Below, in pieces: positions 32,222 through 39,908 of a stretch of 64,000 bases of DNA. Numbering within the stretch: position 1 is the stretch's first letter; each line of letters starts with the position of its first letter. A program made the position numbers and the translations under genes. Location of the stretch: assembly GCF_900446215.1 (NCBI RefSeq), contig NZ_UAQZ01000012.1, positions 248,001-312,000 on the forward strand, given 5' to 3'. Origin of the DNA: Burkholderia cenocepacia (GTDB lineage: Bacteria > Pseudomonadota > Gammaproteobacteria > Burkholderiales > Burkholderiaceae). Below the pieces are notes generated by a model. The model worked only from the letters and a program-made list of their open reading frames with translations. It did no database searches and had not been told where the DNA came from.

Positions 32222-32866
32222 TCATTTGCCGACGATCACGCGGGGCGGCATCTCGTCGAGCGTGCTCGCCTCCACTTCGATCTCCGAACAGACTACCGAT
32301 GCGTCGACAATCGTCAGCGTCTGGGCCTGTGCGCCGATGACGCGCGGATAGCGCGACACACGCGGCCCGCGCGGCTTCTCGGCTCGCTGCGCCGGGCGGC
32401 GCAGGAAGCGCGACAGTTCCGTCAGCGCCAACTGATAGACATCCCGCTTGAACTCGATCACCGCATCGAGCGGCACCCAGTACTCGTTCCAGCGCCACGC
32501 ATCGAACTCCGGGTGGTCGGTCGCGCGCAAGCAAATGTCGCAATCGCGTCCAACCATCCGCAGCAGGAACCAGATCTGCTTCTGGCCGCGGTAATGACCG
32601 CGTACTTCGCGTTTGATGAACTTGTCAGGCACCTCGTAACGCAACCAGTCGCGAGTGCGGCCGATTATCTTGACGTGTTCCGGATGCAGGCCCGTTTCCT
32701 CGTGCAGTTCCCGGTACATCGCCTGCATGGGGGTCTCGCCGTACTTGATCCCACCTTGAGGAAACTGCCAGGAATGCTCGCGGAGCCGCTTGCCCCAAAA
32801 CACCTCGTTGCGCGCGTTCAAGAGGATGATGCCGACGTTCGGGCGAAAGCCTTCACGATCCAGCAT
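32222..32866 (-). CDS. rppH: RNA pyrophosphohydrolase RppH
   Basis: Nudix enzyme removing pyrophosphate from 5'-triphosphate mRNA ends, which triggers RNase E-dependent decay. I start at ATG 32866 (214 aa, [13 protein letters not shown]); the frame runs much further upstream but only as the shadow of proS. The Nudix box runs from G38 through E44, R52-E53 and E56-E57 to G59, preceded by the RppH-typical SWQFPQGG. The C-terminal 60 residues, including a basic stretch (RAEKPRGPR), are longer than in the 176-aa E. coli protein. It is divergent from proS. Confidence 0.93.
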   Translation of the reverse strand: MLDREGFRPNVGIILLNARNEVFWGKRLREHSWQFPQGGIKYGETPMQAMYRELHEETGLHPEHVKIIGRTRDWLRYEVPDKFIKREVRGHYRGQKQIWFLLRMVGRDCDICLRATDHPEFDAWRWNEYWVPLDAVIEFKRDVYQLALTELSRFLRRPAQRAEKPRGPRVSRYPRVIGAQAQTLTIVDASVVCSEIEVEASTLDEMPPRVIVGK

Positions 32867-32899
32867 ACAACCACCTTCGAATCCTTTAAAATTGCTTTG

Positions 32900-32905
32900 A
32901 TTATA
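32900..32905 (-). promoter_or_regulatory. Candidate -10 element for rppH
   Basis: Perfect TATAAT on the minus strand, 33 nt upstream of the rppH ATG, in an AT-rich patch. No matching -35 is found. Confidence 0.45.
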
Positions 32906-33055
32906 AACAGATAACGGGCGCTGCGCACCGTGACGGAGCGAATCCGCGCGGGGTACGCCGGCTGAATTGTCCCTGATTAGTCTGCTACGTCGTCTGCGCC
33001 ATCGTCGTCCCTCGTTGTTCGCCGCGCGCAGCTTTTTCACCTTGAAACTTTTTCG

Positions 33056-33082
33056 GGCGCCCCGCCTGGGGGCGCCGTTTTT
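33056..33082 (+). terminator. Terminator-like hairpin in the proS leader
   Basis: Stem GGCGCCCC / GGGGCGCC with a 5-nt loop, one G, then TTTTT; it ends only 12 nt before the proS ATG. It has the form of an intrinsic terminator but sits where it would cut off proS, so it could be an attenuator, the end of a short upstream transcript, or a hairpin masking the ribosome site. Confidence 0.6.
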
Positions 33083-33094
33083 GGAACCGTCCGC

Positions 33095-34831
33095 ATGAAA
33101 GCTTCCCGTTTCTTTATCGGCACCCTGAAAGAGGCACCCGCCGACGCAGAGATCGTCAGCCACAAGCTGATGGTCCGCGCCGGCATGATCCGTCGCGTCG
33201 CCGGCGGCATCTACAACTACCTGCCGGTCGGCCTGCGTTCGATTCGCAAGGTCGAGGCGATCGTGCGCGAGGAAATGAACCGGGCGGGCGCCATCGAGCT
33301 GCTGATGCCGGCCGTGCAACCGGCCGAGCTGTGGCAGGAGTCGGGTCGCTGGGAGCAGTACGGCCCCGAGCTGCTGCGCTTCAAGGACCGCAAGGACAAC
33401 GATTTCGTGATCGGGCCGACGCACGAGGAAGTCGTCACCGACATCGCGCGCAACCAGATCAAGAGCTACCGGCAGATGCCGGTGAACTTCTACCAGATCC
33501 AGACGAAGTTCCGCGACGAGATCCGTCCGCGCTTCGGCGTGATGCGCGGCCGCGAATTCATCATGAAGGACGCGTATTCGTTCGACAAGGATGCGGCCGG
33601 CCTGAACGAGTCGTACCGCAAGATGTACGACGCGTACGTGCGCATCTTCTCGCGCCTCGGCCTCGAGTTTCGCGCGGTCGCGGCCGACAGCGGCTCGATC
33701 GGCGGCAACTTCTCGCACGAGTTCCACGTGATCGCCGACACCGGCGAGGACGCGATCGCGTACTGCCCGACGTCCGAGTTCGCAGCGAACGTCGAGGCGG
33801 CCGAAGCGCTGCCGCTGATTGCCGAGCGCGCGGCGCCCGCCGAAGCGATGGAAAAGGTCGCGACGCCCGGCAAGGCGAAGTGCGAGGCCGTCGCCGAACT
33901 GCTGTCGATCCCGCTCGAGCGCACGATCAAGTCGATCGTGCTCGCGACCGACAACGAAGGCGCCGAGCCGACCATCTGGCTCGTGATGCTGCGCGGCGAC
34001 CACGACCTGAACGAGATCAAGGTGTCGAAGCTGCCGGGCCTGAAGAACCATCGCTTCGCGACCGAGCAGGAAATCGTCGAGTGGTTCGGCACGCCGCCGG
34101 GCTATCTCGGCCCGGTCGGCACGAAGAAGCCGGTGAAGGTGATCGCCGACCGCACGGTCGCGAACATGAGCGACTTCGTCGTCGGTGCGAACGAGGTCGA
34201 CTATCACATCGCCGGCGTGAACTGGGGCCGCGACCTGCCGGAGCCGGACGTCGCCGACGTGCGCAACGTGAAGAAGGGCGATCCGTCGCCGGACGGCAAG
34301 GGCGTGATCGACATCTGCCGCGGCATCGAAGTCGGCCACGTGTTCCAGCTCGGCACCAAGTACTCGGAAGCGATGGGCGCGACGTTCCTCGACGAGTCGG
34401 GCAAGCCGCAGCCGATGCTGATGGGCTGCTACGGCGTCGGCATCACGCGTATTCTCGGCGCGGCGATCGAACAGAACTTCGACGACCGCGGCATCATCTG
34501 GCCGGAGTCGATCGCGCCGTTCGAGGTCGTGCTGTGCCCGATGGGCTATGACCGCAGCGACCTGGTGCGCGAGACGGCCGACAAGCTGTACGCGGAACTC
34601 GTCGCGGCCGGCATCGACGTGATCCTCGACGATCGCGGCGAGCGCCCGGGCGTGATGTTCGCCGACTGGGAACTGATCGGCGTGCCGCATCGTCTGGTGA
34701 TCGGCGAGCGCGGCCTGAAGGAAGGCAAGATCGAGTACCAGGGCCGCCGCGATGCCGAAGCGACGCTGCTGCCGGCCGACACGGCCGCGGCGACGGTCGC
34801 CGAGAAGATCCGCGCCGCGCTCGCGCACTAA
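33095..34831 (+). CDS. proS: Prolyl-tRNA synthetase ProS (with editing domain)
   Basis: Class II synthetase charging tRNA-Pro. At 578 aa it is the long bacterial form: motif 1 region at the N terminus, motif 2 around [17 protein letters not shown], an inserted YbaK-type editing domain that clears Ala-tRNA-Pro (about residues 230-390), motif 3 [10 protein letters not shown], and the anticodon-binding domain at the C-terminal 110 residues. The ATG has no clear Shine-Dalgarno sequence and overlaps the TGA of a small upstream open frame. It is 21 nt before a MarC-family gene. Confidence 0.97.
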   Translation: MKASRFFIGTLKEAPADAEIVSHKLMVRAGMIRRVAGGIYNYLPVGLRSIRKVEAIVREEMNRAGAIELLMPAVQPAELWQESGRWEQYGPELLRFKDRKDNDFVIGPTHEEVVTDIARNQIKSYRQMPVNFYQIQTKFRDEIRPRFGVMRGREFIMKDAYSFDKDAAGLNESYRKMYDAYVRIFSRLGLEFRAVAADSGSIGGNFSHEFHVIADTGEDAIAYCPTSEFAANVEAAEALPLIAERAAPAEAMEKVATPGKAKCEAVAELLSIPLERTIKSIVLATDNEGAEPTIWLVMLRGDHDLNEIKVSKLPGLKNHRFATEQEIVEWFGTPPGYLGPVGTKKPVKVIADRTVANMSDFVVGANEVDYHIAGVNWGRDLPEPDVADVRNVKKGDPSPDGKGVIDICRGIEVGHVFQLGTKYSEAMGATFLDESGKPQPMLMGCYGVGITRILGAAIEQNFDDRGIIWPESIAPFEVVLCPMGYDRSDLVRETADKLYAELVAAGIDVILDDRGERPGVMFADWELIGVPHRLVIGERGLKEGKIEYQGRRDAEATLLPADTAAATVAEKIRAALAH

Positions 34832-34852
34832 GCGCGGCGACCGGGGGACACG

Positions 34853-35461
34853 ATGGAATACACGTTCCTGTCGGCCACCGTGCTCCTCGTGCTGATCACG
34901 GATCCGCTCGGCAACATCCCGCTGTTCATTTCGGCGATGCGGGATGTGCCGCGCGAGCGGCGCGTGAAGCTGATCCTGCGTGAAGTGGGGATCGCGTTCA
35001 TGATCCTGCTGTTCTTCATGGTGGTCGGCGACCGCTTCCTGCGGATGATGAGCCTCACCGACCTGTCGCTGCGGCTCGGCGGCGGGATCGTGCTGTTCCT
35101 GATCGCGCTGCGGATGATTTTCCCGCATCCGGACGGCGCGCTCGGCAGCGATCCGCGCGCGGGCGGCGAGCCGTTCATCGTGCCGCTCGCGATTCCGGCG
35201 CTGGCCGGGCCGTCCGCGCTCGCGACGGTGATGCTGCTGACGTCGCAGGCGCCGGGCAAGATGTTCGAGTGGGTCGGCGCGCTGACGGTCACGATGATCG
35301 TCTGCGCGATCACGCTGGTGCTGGCCGAAAGGATTCAGGCGTGGCTCGGCGAACGGACCGTCGCGGCGTTCGAGCGGCTGATGGGCCTCGTGCTCGTCGC
35401 GATCTCGGTCGAGATGCTGCTCGCGGGCATTCGCGCGTTCGTGCACCAGTTGCAGCCGTAG
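34853..35461 (+). CDS. MarC-family integral membrane protein
   Basis: A 202-aa protein with about six hydrophobic helices, belonging to the MarC/YchE/YhgN family (UPF0056). The family signature DPLGNIPLF near residue 17 and [14 protein letters not shown] in the middle are clear. E. coli MarC was once linked to multiple antibiotic resistance but that link was later not supported, so the function is unknown. It is 21 nt after proS and probably co-transcribed; a strong terminator follows at 35484. Confidence 0.88.
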   Translation: MEYTFLSATVLLVLITDPLGNIPLFISAMRDVPRERRVKLILREVGIAFMILLFFMVVGDRFLRMMSLTDLSLRLGGGIVLFLIALRMIFPHPDGALGSDPRAGGEPFIVPLAIPALAGPSALATVMLLTSQAPGKMFEWVGALTVTMIVCAITLVLAERIQAWLGERTVAAFERLMGLVLVAISVEMLLAGIRAFVHQLQP

Positions 35462-35483
35462 CGCGGGCGGGCGGTCGACGAAA

Positions 35484-35521
35484 AAAAGCGGCGCGCCGGG
35501 AAACCGGCGCGCCGCTTTCTG
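35484..35521 (+). terminator. Bidirectional terminator between the MarC-family gene and hpt
   Basis: 14-bp stem AAGCGGCGCGCCGG / CCGGCGCGCCGCTT closed by a GAAA tetraloop, with A and T flanks, located between convergent genes. Among the most stable hairpins in the window. Confidence 0.9.
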
Positions 35522-35545
35522 TTTATATGGCGGGCAGGGCGGCGA

Positions 35546-36097
35546 TCAGACGTTCGCGGTCAGCGCGCGGATCGTCGGCAGGTTGCGCCAGTAGCCCTTC
35601 GCGTCCATCCCGCAGCCGAACACGTAGCGGTCCGGCACCGAGAAGCCGCAGAAGTCCGGGTGCAGCGGTTTCGCCTTCGCGAGCGTCTTCTCGCACAGCA
35701 CGGCCGACATGAAACGCTGCGCGCCCATGTCGAGGATGCGGTCGCGGATCGCGGCCATCGTCTCGCCTTCGTCGAGGATGTCGTCGAGTACGAGCACGAT
35801 GCGGTCCTTCACCGATTCGCGCGGCGCGACGCGCCAGTGCATCTCCGGGCTGCCCTGCGTCGTGTTGCGGTAGCGGGTCAGGTGGATGTAGTCGAATTCG
35901 AGCGGGAAATCGAGATGCGGCAGCAGCATCCCGGTAAACACCGCGGCGCCGCCCATCACCGAGAGAACGAGCGGGAACGCGTCGCCGATCTCGGCGCGGA
36001 TCGCGTCGGCCATCTTCGAGATCGACGCGTTGACGGCGTCGGCCGAGACGATCTCTTCGGAGTGGTCGAAAATGTGGAGGGCTTCTTCGCGGTTCAT
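35546..36097 (-). CDS. hpt: Hypoxanthine-guanine phosphoribosyltransferase
   Basis: Purine salvage enzyme converting hypoxanthine or guanine plus PRPP to IMP or GMP. The start at 36097 gives 183 aa (MNREEALHIF); an in-frame extension of 9 codons is possible but has no better ribosome site. The PRPP-binding loop VLVLDDILDEGETM is clear, and the base-binding region near the C terminus reads PDFCGFSVPDRYVFGCGMD. Preference between guanine and hypoxanthine cannot be read. It is 94 nt downstream of ffh's end on the same minus strand, but in reverse order. Confidence 0.9.
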   Translation of the reverse strand: MNREEALHIFDHSEEIVSADAVNASISKMADAIRAEIGDAFPLVLSVMGGAAVFTGMLLPHLDFPLEFDYIHLTRYRNTTQGSPEMHWRVAPRESVKDRIVLVLDDILDEGETMAAIRDRILDMGAQRFMSAVLCEKTLAKAKPLHPDFCGFSVPDRYVFGCGMDAKGYWRNLPTIRALTANV

Positions 36098-36191
36098 GTG
36101 TTCTGGCGGGCAGTCGGTATACAAATAAGGATGAAGCAGAACGGCAGGCGCGCGCTACGGCAAAAACCCGCGCGCCGGCCGACGGACGAAA

Positions 36192-37559
36192 TCAGCGCAT
36201 GCCGGGCATCATGCCCTTCAGGCCGCGCATCATCTTCTGCATGTTGCCGCCCTTCAGCTTCTTCATCATCGTACGCATCTGGTCGTACTGGTTCAGCATC
36301 CGGTTGACTTCCTGCACCGGCACGCCCGCGCCGGCTGCAATGCGGCGCTTGCGCGTCGCCTTGATGATCTCGGGTTTCGCGCGCTCGGCGGGCGTCATCG
36401 AGCTGATGATCCCTTCCATCCGGCGGATCGACTTCTCGGCCTGGCCCATGTCGGCGCCGGCCGCCGCCTGCTGGAACTGCGCGGGAAGCTTATCCATCAG
36501 CGACGACAGGCCGCCCATGTTCTTCATCTGCGAGATCTGCGCGCGGAAATCGTTCAGGTCGAAATCGCCGCCTTTCTTGACCTTGTCGGCGAGCTTCTGC
36601 GCGGCCTGGACATCGACGCCGCGCTGCGCCTCCTCGACGAGCGCGAGGATGTCGCCCATGCCGAGGATCCGGTTCGCCATCCGGTCGGGGTGGAACACCT
36701 CGAGGCCGTCGAGCTTCTCGGCGACGCCGACGAACTTGATCGGCTTGCCCGTGACGTGACGCACCGACAGCGCGGCGCCGCCGCGCGAGTCGCCGTCGAG
36801 CTTGGTCAGCACGACGCCGGTGAGCGGCAGCGTGTCGTTGAACGCCTTCGCGGTGTTGACCGCGTCCTGGCCGAGCATCGCGTCGACGACGAACAGCGTT
36901 TCGGCCGGCTTCAGCGTGCCGTGCAGCGCGGCGATTTCCTGCATCATCGCCTCGTCGATGCCGAGGCGGCCGGCCGTGTCGACGAGCAGCACGTCATGGT
37001 AGTGGCGCTTCGCCCAGTCGACGGCGGCGAGCGCGATGTCGACGGGCTTCTGGTCCGGCGTGGACGGGAAGAAGTCGGCGCCGACCTGCTCGGTCACCGT
37101 TTTCAGCTGCATGATCGCGGCCGGGCGATACACGTCGCACGACACGGTCAGCACCTTCTTCTTGTACTTCTCGCGCAGCAGCTTCGCGAGCTTGCCGACG
37201 GTCGTGGTCTTGCCCGCGCCCTGCAGGCCGGCCATCAGGATCACGGCGGGCGGCGTGACCGCGAGGTTCAGCTCGGCGGCCTTGCCTTCGTAGTCGCCGC
37301 CGATCACGGCGGTCAGTTCCTTCTGGACCACGCCGACGAGCGCCTGGCCCGGCGACAGGCTGCTGATCACTTCTTCGCCGAGCGCCTTTTCCTTGACCTT
37401 GGCGATGAATTCGCGAACGACCGGCAGCGACACGTCGGCTTCCAGCAGCGCGAGACGCACCTCGCGGAGCATCTCCTGCGTGTTCGCCTCGGTGAGCCGG
37501 GCCTCGCCGCGCAGCGTCTTGACGACGCGCGCCATCCGTTGAGTGAGATTGTCGAGCAT
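36192..37559 (-). CDS. ffh: Signal recognition particle protein Ffh
   Basis: SRP GTPase that binds 4.5S RNA and signal sequences of inner-membrane proteins. The 455-aa protein has the N domain (1-95), then the G domain with GLQGAGKTT (111-119), DTAGRLGID and TKLDGDSRGG, and a methionine-rich M domain with the RNA-binding segment RKRRIAAGAGV, ending in GLKGMMPGMR. The start MLDNLTQRMA is canonical. It is divergent from the CcsA-like gene with an 89-nt gap, and hpt follows downstream. Confidence 0.98.
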   Translation of the reverse strand: MLDNLTQRMARVVKTLRGEARLTEANTQEMLREVRLALLEADVSLPVVREFIAKVKEKALGEEVISSLSPGQALVGVVQKELTAVIGGDYEGKAAELNLAVTPPAVILMAGLQGAGKTTTVGKLAKLLREKYKKKVLTVSCDVYRPAAIMQLKTVTEQVGADFFPSTPDQKPVDIALAAVDWAKRHYHDVLLVDTAGRLGIDEAMMQEIAALHGTLKPAETLFVVDAMLGQDAVNTAKAFNDTLPLTGVVLTKLDGDSRGGAALSVRHVTGKPIKFVGVAEKLDGLEVFHPDRMANRILGMGDILALVEEAQRGVDVQAAQKLADKVKKGGDFDLNDFRAQISQMKNMGGLSSLMDKLPAQFQQAAAGADMGQAEKSIRRMEGIISSMTPAERAKPEIIKATRKRRIAAGAGVPVQEVNRMLNQYDQMRTMMKKLKGGNMQKMMRGLKGMMPGMR

Positions 37560-37648
37560 GGGGAGCGATGGACAGTGGGGCCCGAAGGCGCGGCGGAACC
37601 GAACAAAGGGAGCCGTCGCGGGAAGGGGGCCTAGTGTAAACTTCGAAC

Positions 37649-38542
37649 ATGGATATTGTACTGTATGCCCTCACCGCATTCCTGTACGGCGGCCTCGCCG
37701 TCGCAGGCTGGCGCTCGCACCGCCAGGGCGCGACGCCGCTCGTCGCGAGCGTGCCGGCCGTGCCGGTTCCGGCGTCCGCCGCGTCCGGGATGAGCGGGGC
37801 CGGCCGCGCGCTGCTGTTCGCCGCGCTGGTCGCGCACGGCGTGCTGCTCCACATGACGATCTTTCCGAACGACGCGATGGTGTTCGGCTTCGCGTTCGCG
37901 CTGTCGGCGATGTTCTGGCTCGGCGCCGGCATCTACTGGATCGAGAGCTTCTTCTTCCCGCTCGACAGTCTGCGCCTGCTGGTGCTGCCGCTCGCGTGCG
38001 GCGCGTCGCTGCTGCCGCTCGTGTTCGGCGGCGTGCGGGTGCTTCCTTATGCCGCAGCGCCGCTGTTCAAGCTGCATTTCCTGATCGCGAACATCGCCTA
38101 CGGGCTGTTCGCGATCGCCGCGCTGCACGCGATCCTGATGCTGATGGTCGAGCGCCGCCTGCAGTCGCTGAGAAGCGGTGGGCGCGACGGCTCGACGGGC
38201 TGGATCGCGAGCTGGCTCGAAACGCTGCCGCCGCTGCTCACGCTCGAGAAGCTGCTGTTCCGCCTGATCGGCGCTGGCTTCGTGCTGCTGACGTTGACGC
38301 TCGCGTCGGGCATCCTGTTCAGCGAGCAGGTCGACGCGCGCATGTTGCGGCTCGACCACAAGACGGTGTTCGCGATCCTGTCGTGGCTGATGTTCGGCGG
38401 CCTGCTGGTTGCCCGCAAGACGTCGGGCTGGCGCGGCCGCGGCGCCGCGCGCTGGGTGCTCGTGTCGTTCGCCGCGCTGCTGCTCGCGTATGTCGGCAGC
38501 CGGTTCGTTTTCGAGGTGCTGCTGCACCGCTCCGTGGTTTGA
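37649..38542 (+). CDS. Cytochrome c assembly-family (CcsA/YpjD-like) inner-membrane protein
   Basis: A 297-aa polytopic protein with about eight hydrophobic helices, matching the CcsA/YpjD group related to haem-handling cytochrome c assembly proteins. Conserved histidines occur in HGVLLH (about 68-73), KLHFLIANIAYG and LDHKTVF, and a tryptophan motif occurs as YWIESFFFPLD. In many proteobacteria this gene sits beside ffh, as here, and its precise role is unproven. It begins close to a TAGTGTAAAC sequence with no visible ribosome site. Two small genes, PP0621-like and ampD, follow in tight order. Confidence 0.85.
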   Translation: MDIVLYALTAFLYGGLAVAGWRSHRQGATPLVASVPAVPVPASAASGMSGAGRALLFAALVAHGVLLHMTIFPNDAMVFGFAFALSAMFWLGAGIYWIESFFFPLDSLRLLVLPLACGASLLPLVFGGVRVLPYAAAPLFKLHFLIANIAYGLFAIAALHAILMLMVERRLQSLRSGGRDGSTGWIASWLETLPPLLTLEKLLFRLIGAGFVLLTLTLASGILFSEQVDARMLRLDHKTVFAILSWLMFGGLLVARKTSGWRGRGAARWVLVSFAALLLAYVGSRFVFEVLLHRSVV

Positions 38543-38555
38543 CCGCAGGTTTCCG

Positions 38556-38870
38556 ATGCGACAGATTCTTCTCCTGATCCTTCTCTTCTTCGCGGGTTCG
38601 TGGCTCGCGCGCAAGCTGCGCCACGCGCAGGAACAGGCGCAGGCGCGCGCCGGCCGCGGCGCCGGTTACGACGGTGCGCCCGGTGCTGGCGCCGGCGCGG
38701 CGCGCCCGAGCGGCGACGCGCGGTCGCTGCCGGAACCGATGGTGCGCTGCGCCGAATGCGGCGTGCATGCGCCGAAGGGCGACGCCGTGGCCGCGAGCGG
38801 CGAATACTTCTGCAGCGTCGAGCATGCGCAGCGCCACGCCGCGCGCGTGAACGGCCGCGACGCGCGATGA
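38556..38870 (+). CDS. PP0621-family small membrane protein with Cys/His cluster
   Basis: A 104-aa protein starting MRQILLLILLFFAG, one N-terminal hydrophobic helix followed by a glycine/alanine-rich linker and a C-terminal module with CAEC, HAPKGD, FCSVEH and QRH. The pattern of three Cys and several His residues resembles a zinc-binding treble-clef-like motif; such proteins are named after Pseudomonas putida PP0621. Role unknown. It is 13 nt after the CcsA-like gene and overlaps ampD by ATGA (38867-38870). Confidence 0.75.
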   Translation: MRQILLLILLFFAGSWLARKLRHAQEQAQARAGRGAGYDGAPGAGAGAARPSGDARSLPEPMVRCAECGVHAPKGDAVAASGEYFCSVEHAQRHAARVNGRDAR

Positions 38871-39457
38871 GCGACGCGCCGGCGTTGTCGGTCGACGCGA
38901 ACGGCTGGGTGCGCGAAGCGCGCCATGCGCCGTCGCCGAACTTCGAGATGCGGCCCGCGGGTGCGGTGCCGACGCTCGTGGTCGTCCACAACATCAGCCT
39001 GCCGCCCGGCGAATTCGGCGGCGACGCGATCGAGGCGCTGTTCCTGAATCGCCTCGACTGCGATGCGCACCCCTATTACCAGAGCCACCTGCGCGGCGTG
39101 CGCGTGTCCGCCCATTTCCTGATCCGCCGCGGCGGCGAGCTCGTGCAGTTCGTGTCGTGCGACGAGCGCGCGTGGCACGCGGGCGCGTCCGAGTTCTTCG
39201 GCCGCACGCGCTGCAACGACTTCTCGATCGGCATCGAGCTCGAGGGCGCGGACGACGTGCCGTTCGACGAGGCGCAATACGCGGTGCTCGCCGCGCTCTC
39301 CCGCGCGCTCGCCGCGCGCTACCCGGTCGACGCGTTCGCCGGGCATTCGGACGTCGCACCGGGCCGCAAGACCGACCCGGGCCCGCATTTCGATTGGCAA
39401 CGCTTCGCGAGCGATGCCGGTTTTTCCGCCGAATACTTTCCTTTCCGTCAGCACTGA
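38867..39457 (+). CDS. ampD: 1,6-anhydro-N-acetylmuramyl-L-alanine amidase AmpD
   Basis: Cytoplasmic zinc amidase of peptidoglycan recycling. It cleaves anhydroMurNAc-peptides and thereby keeps AmpR-controlled beta-lactamase off in species with that circuit. The 196-aa protein (start at 38867) has zinc ligands His41 (VVVHN), His160 (GHSDV) and Asp170 (KTDPG), plus Glu124 and Lys168 matching the catalytic pair. The freed tripeptide is the substrate of Mpl, encoded at 54340. The start overlaps the preceding small gene, so expression is probably coupled. Confidence 0.95.
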   Translation: MSDAPALSVDANGWVREARHAPSPNFEMRPAGAVPTLVVVHNISLPPGEFGGDAIEALFLNRLDCDAHPYYQSHLRGVRVSAHFLIRRGGELVQFVSCDERAWHAGASEFFGRTRCNDFSIGIELEGADDVPFDEAQYAVLAALSRALAARYPVDAFAGHSDVAPGRKTDPGPHFDWQRFASDAGFSAEYFPFRQH

Positions 39458-39555
39458 TCGCGGGGTTTTTTGAGCGGAGAAAGTTTTTTCTCCGACCAAT
39501 GCCTTGCCGTGTCTGCGCGTGAGCGATGTCAAGACCTCTATCGCAAATTATCCGT

Positions 39556-39584
39556 TTGGACGTCCTCCGAATGTCCACTATACT
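39556..39584 (+). promoter_or_regulatory. nrdA promoter (TTGGAC-17-TATACT)
   Basis: TTGGAC (39556-39561), a 17-nt spacer and TATACT (39579-39584) predict a start near 39591, about 318 nt before the nrdA ATG. The -10 lies inside the first NrdR box. Confidence 0.7.
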
Positions 39585-39590
39585 TGGTGC
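39575..39590 (+). promoter_or_regulatory. NrdR box 1
   Basis: CCACTATACTTGGTGC matches about 12 of 16 positions of the NrdR-box consensus (acaCwAtATatwGtgt). It covers the -10 element of the nrdA promoter. Its partner starts exactly 31 bp downstream, the helical spacing typical of paired NrdR boxes. Confidence 0.75.
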
Positions 39591-39605
39591 CAGTTGAGCA
39601 GTTCT

Positions 39606-39621
39606 GTACTAGATATAGTGT
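39606..39621 (+). promoter_or_regulatory. NrdR box 2
   Basis: GTACTAGATATAGTGT matches about 13 of 16 consensus positions. It lies just downstream of the predicted transcription start, 31 bp from box 1, so cooperative NrdR binding would cover both the -10 and the initial transcribed region. Confidence 0.78.
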
Positions 39622-39908
39622 GTGTCGCAGGGGAAAACCCGAGCGGCACCAGCCGGCGGCCACGCCGGCGGACAGGGTTCTCAGGGCGGCGCGTCAGGCC
39701 GGGCGGTCCGGGCGTCGCGATCAGCGCAGCGAACATCGACGGGGCAGGGTATACATGACGAAGCACACGACCGGTTTGGTTGTCGCGCATCGACCGAACC
39801 GGCTTCCCCGGCGCATCGCTCGCCTCTTACCGCTCGCGCACCGCATTGCGCAGCGTTCGTTTTAATCCGCGGTTCTCTCCGCACCATCCAACACCAGGAG
39901 CTTTGCAC

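Larger units (their letters stand above)
39458..39908. other. Intergenic region ampD-nrdA: promoter, NrdR boxes and long leader
   Basis: The 451 nt hold a hairpin CGGAGAAA / TTTCTCCG (39475-39494) soon after ampD, a sigma-70 type promoter at 39556-39584, two NrdR boxes, and then about 318 nt of untranslated leader. A hairpin GCCGGCG / CGCCGGC lies around 39650-39667. I see no convincing gene. Confidence 0.7.

Noticed and set aside
32867..35446. Upstream in-frame extension of rppH
   Set aside because: This is an antisense shadow of proS and the MarC-family gene; homology begins at MLDREGF with its own -10 box.
39470..39865. Plus-strand frame across the nrdA promoter region
   Set aside because: It would run through the promoter and NrdR boxes and resembles no family.
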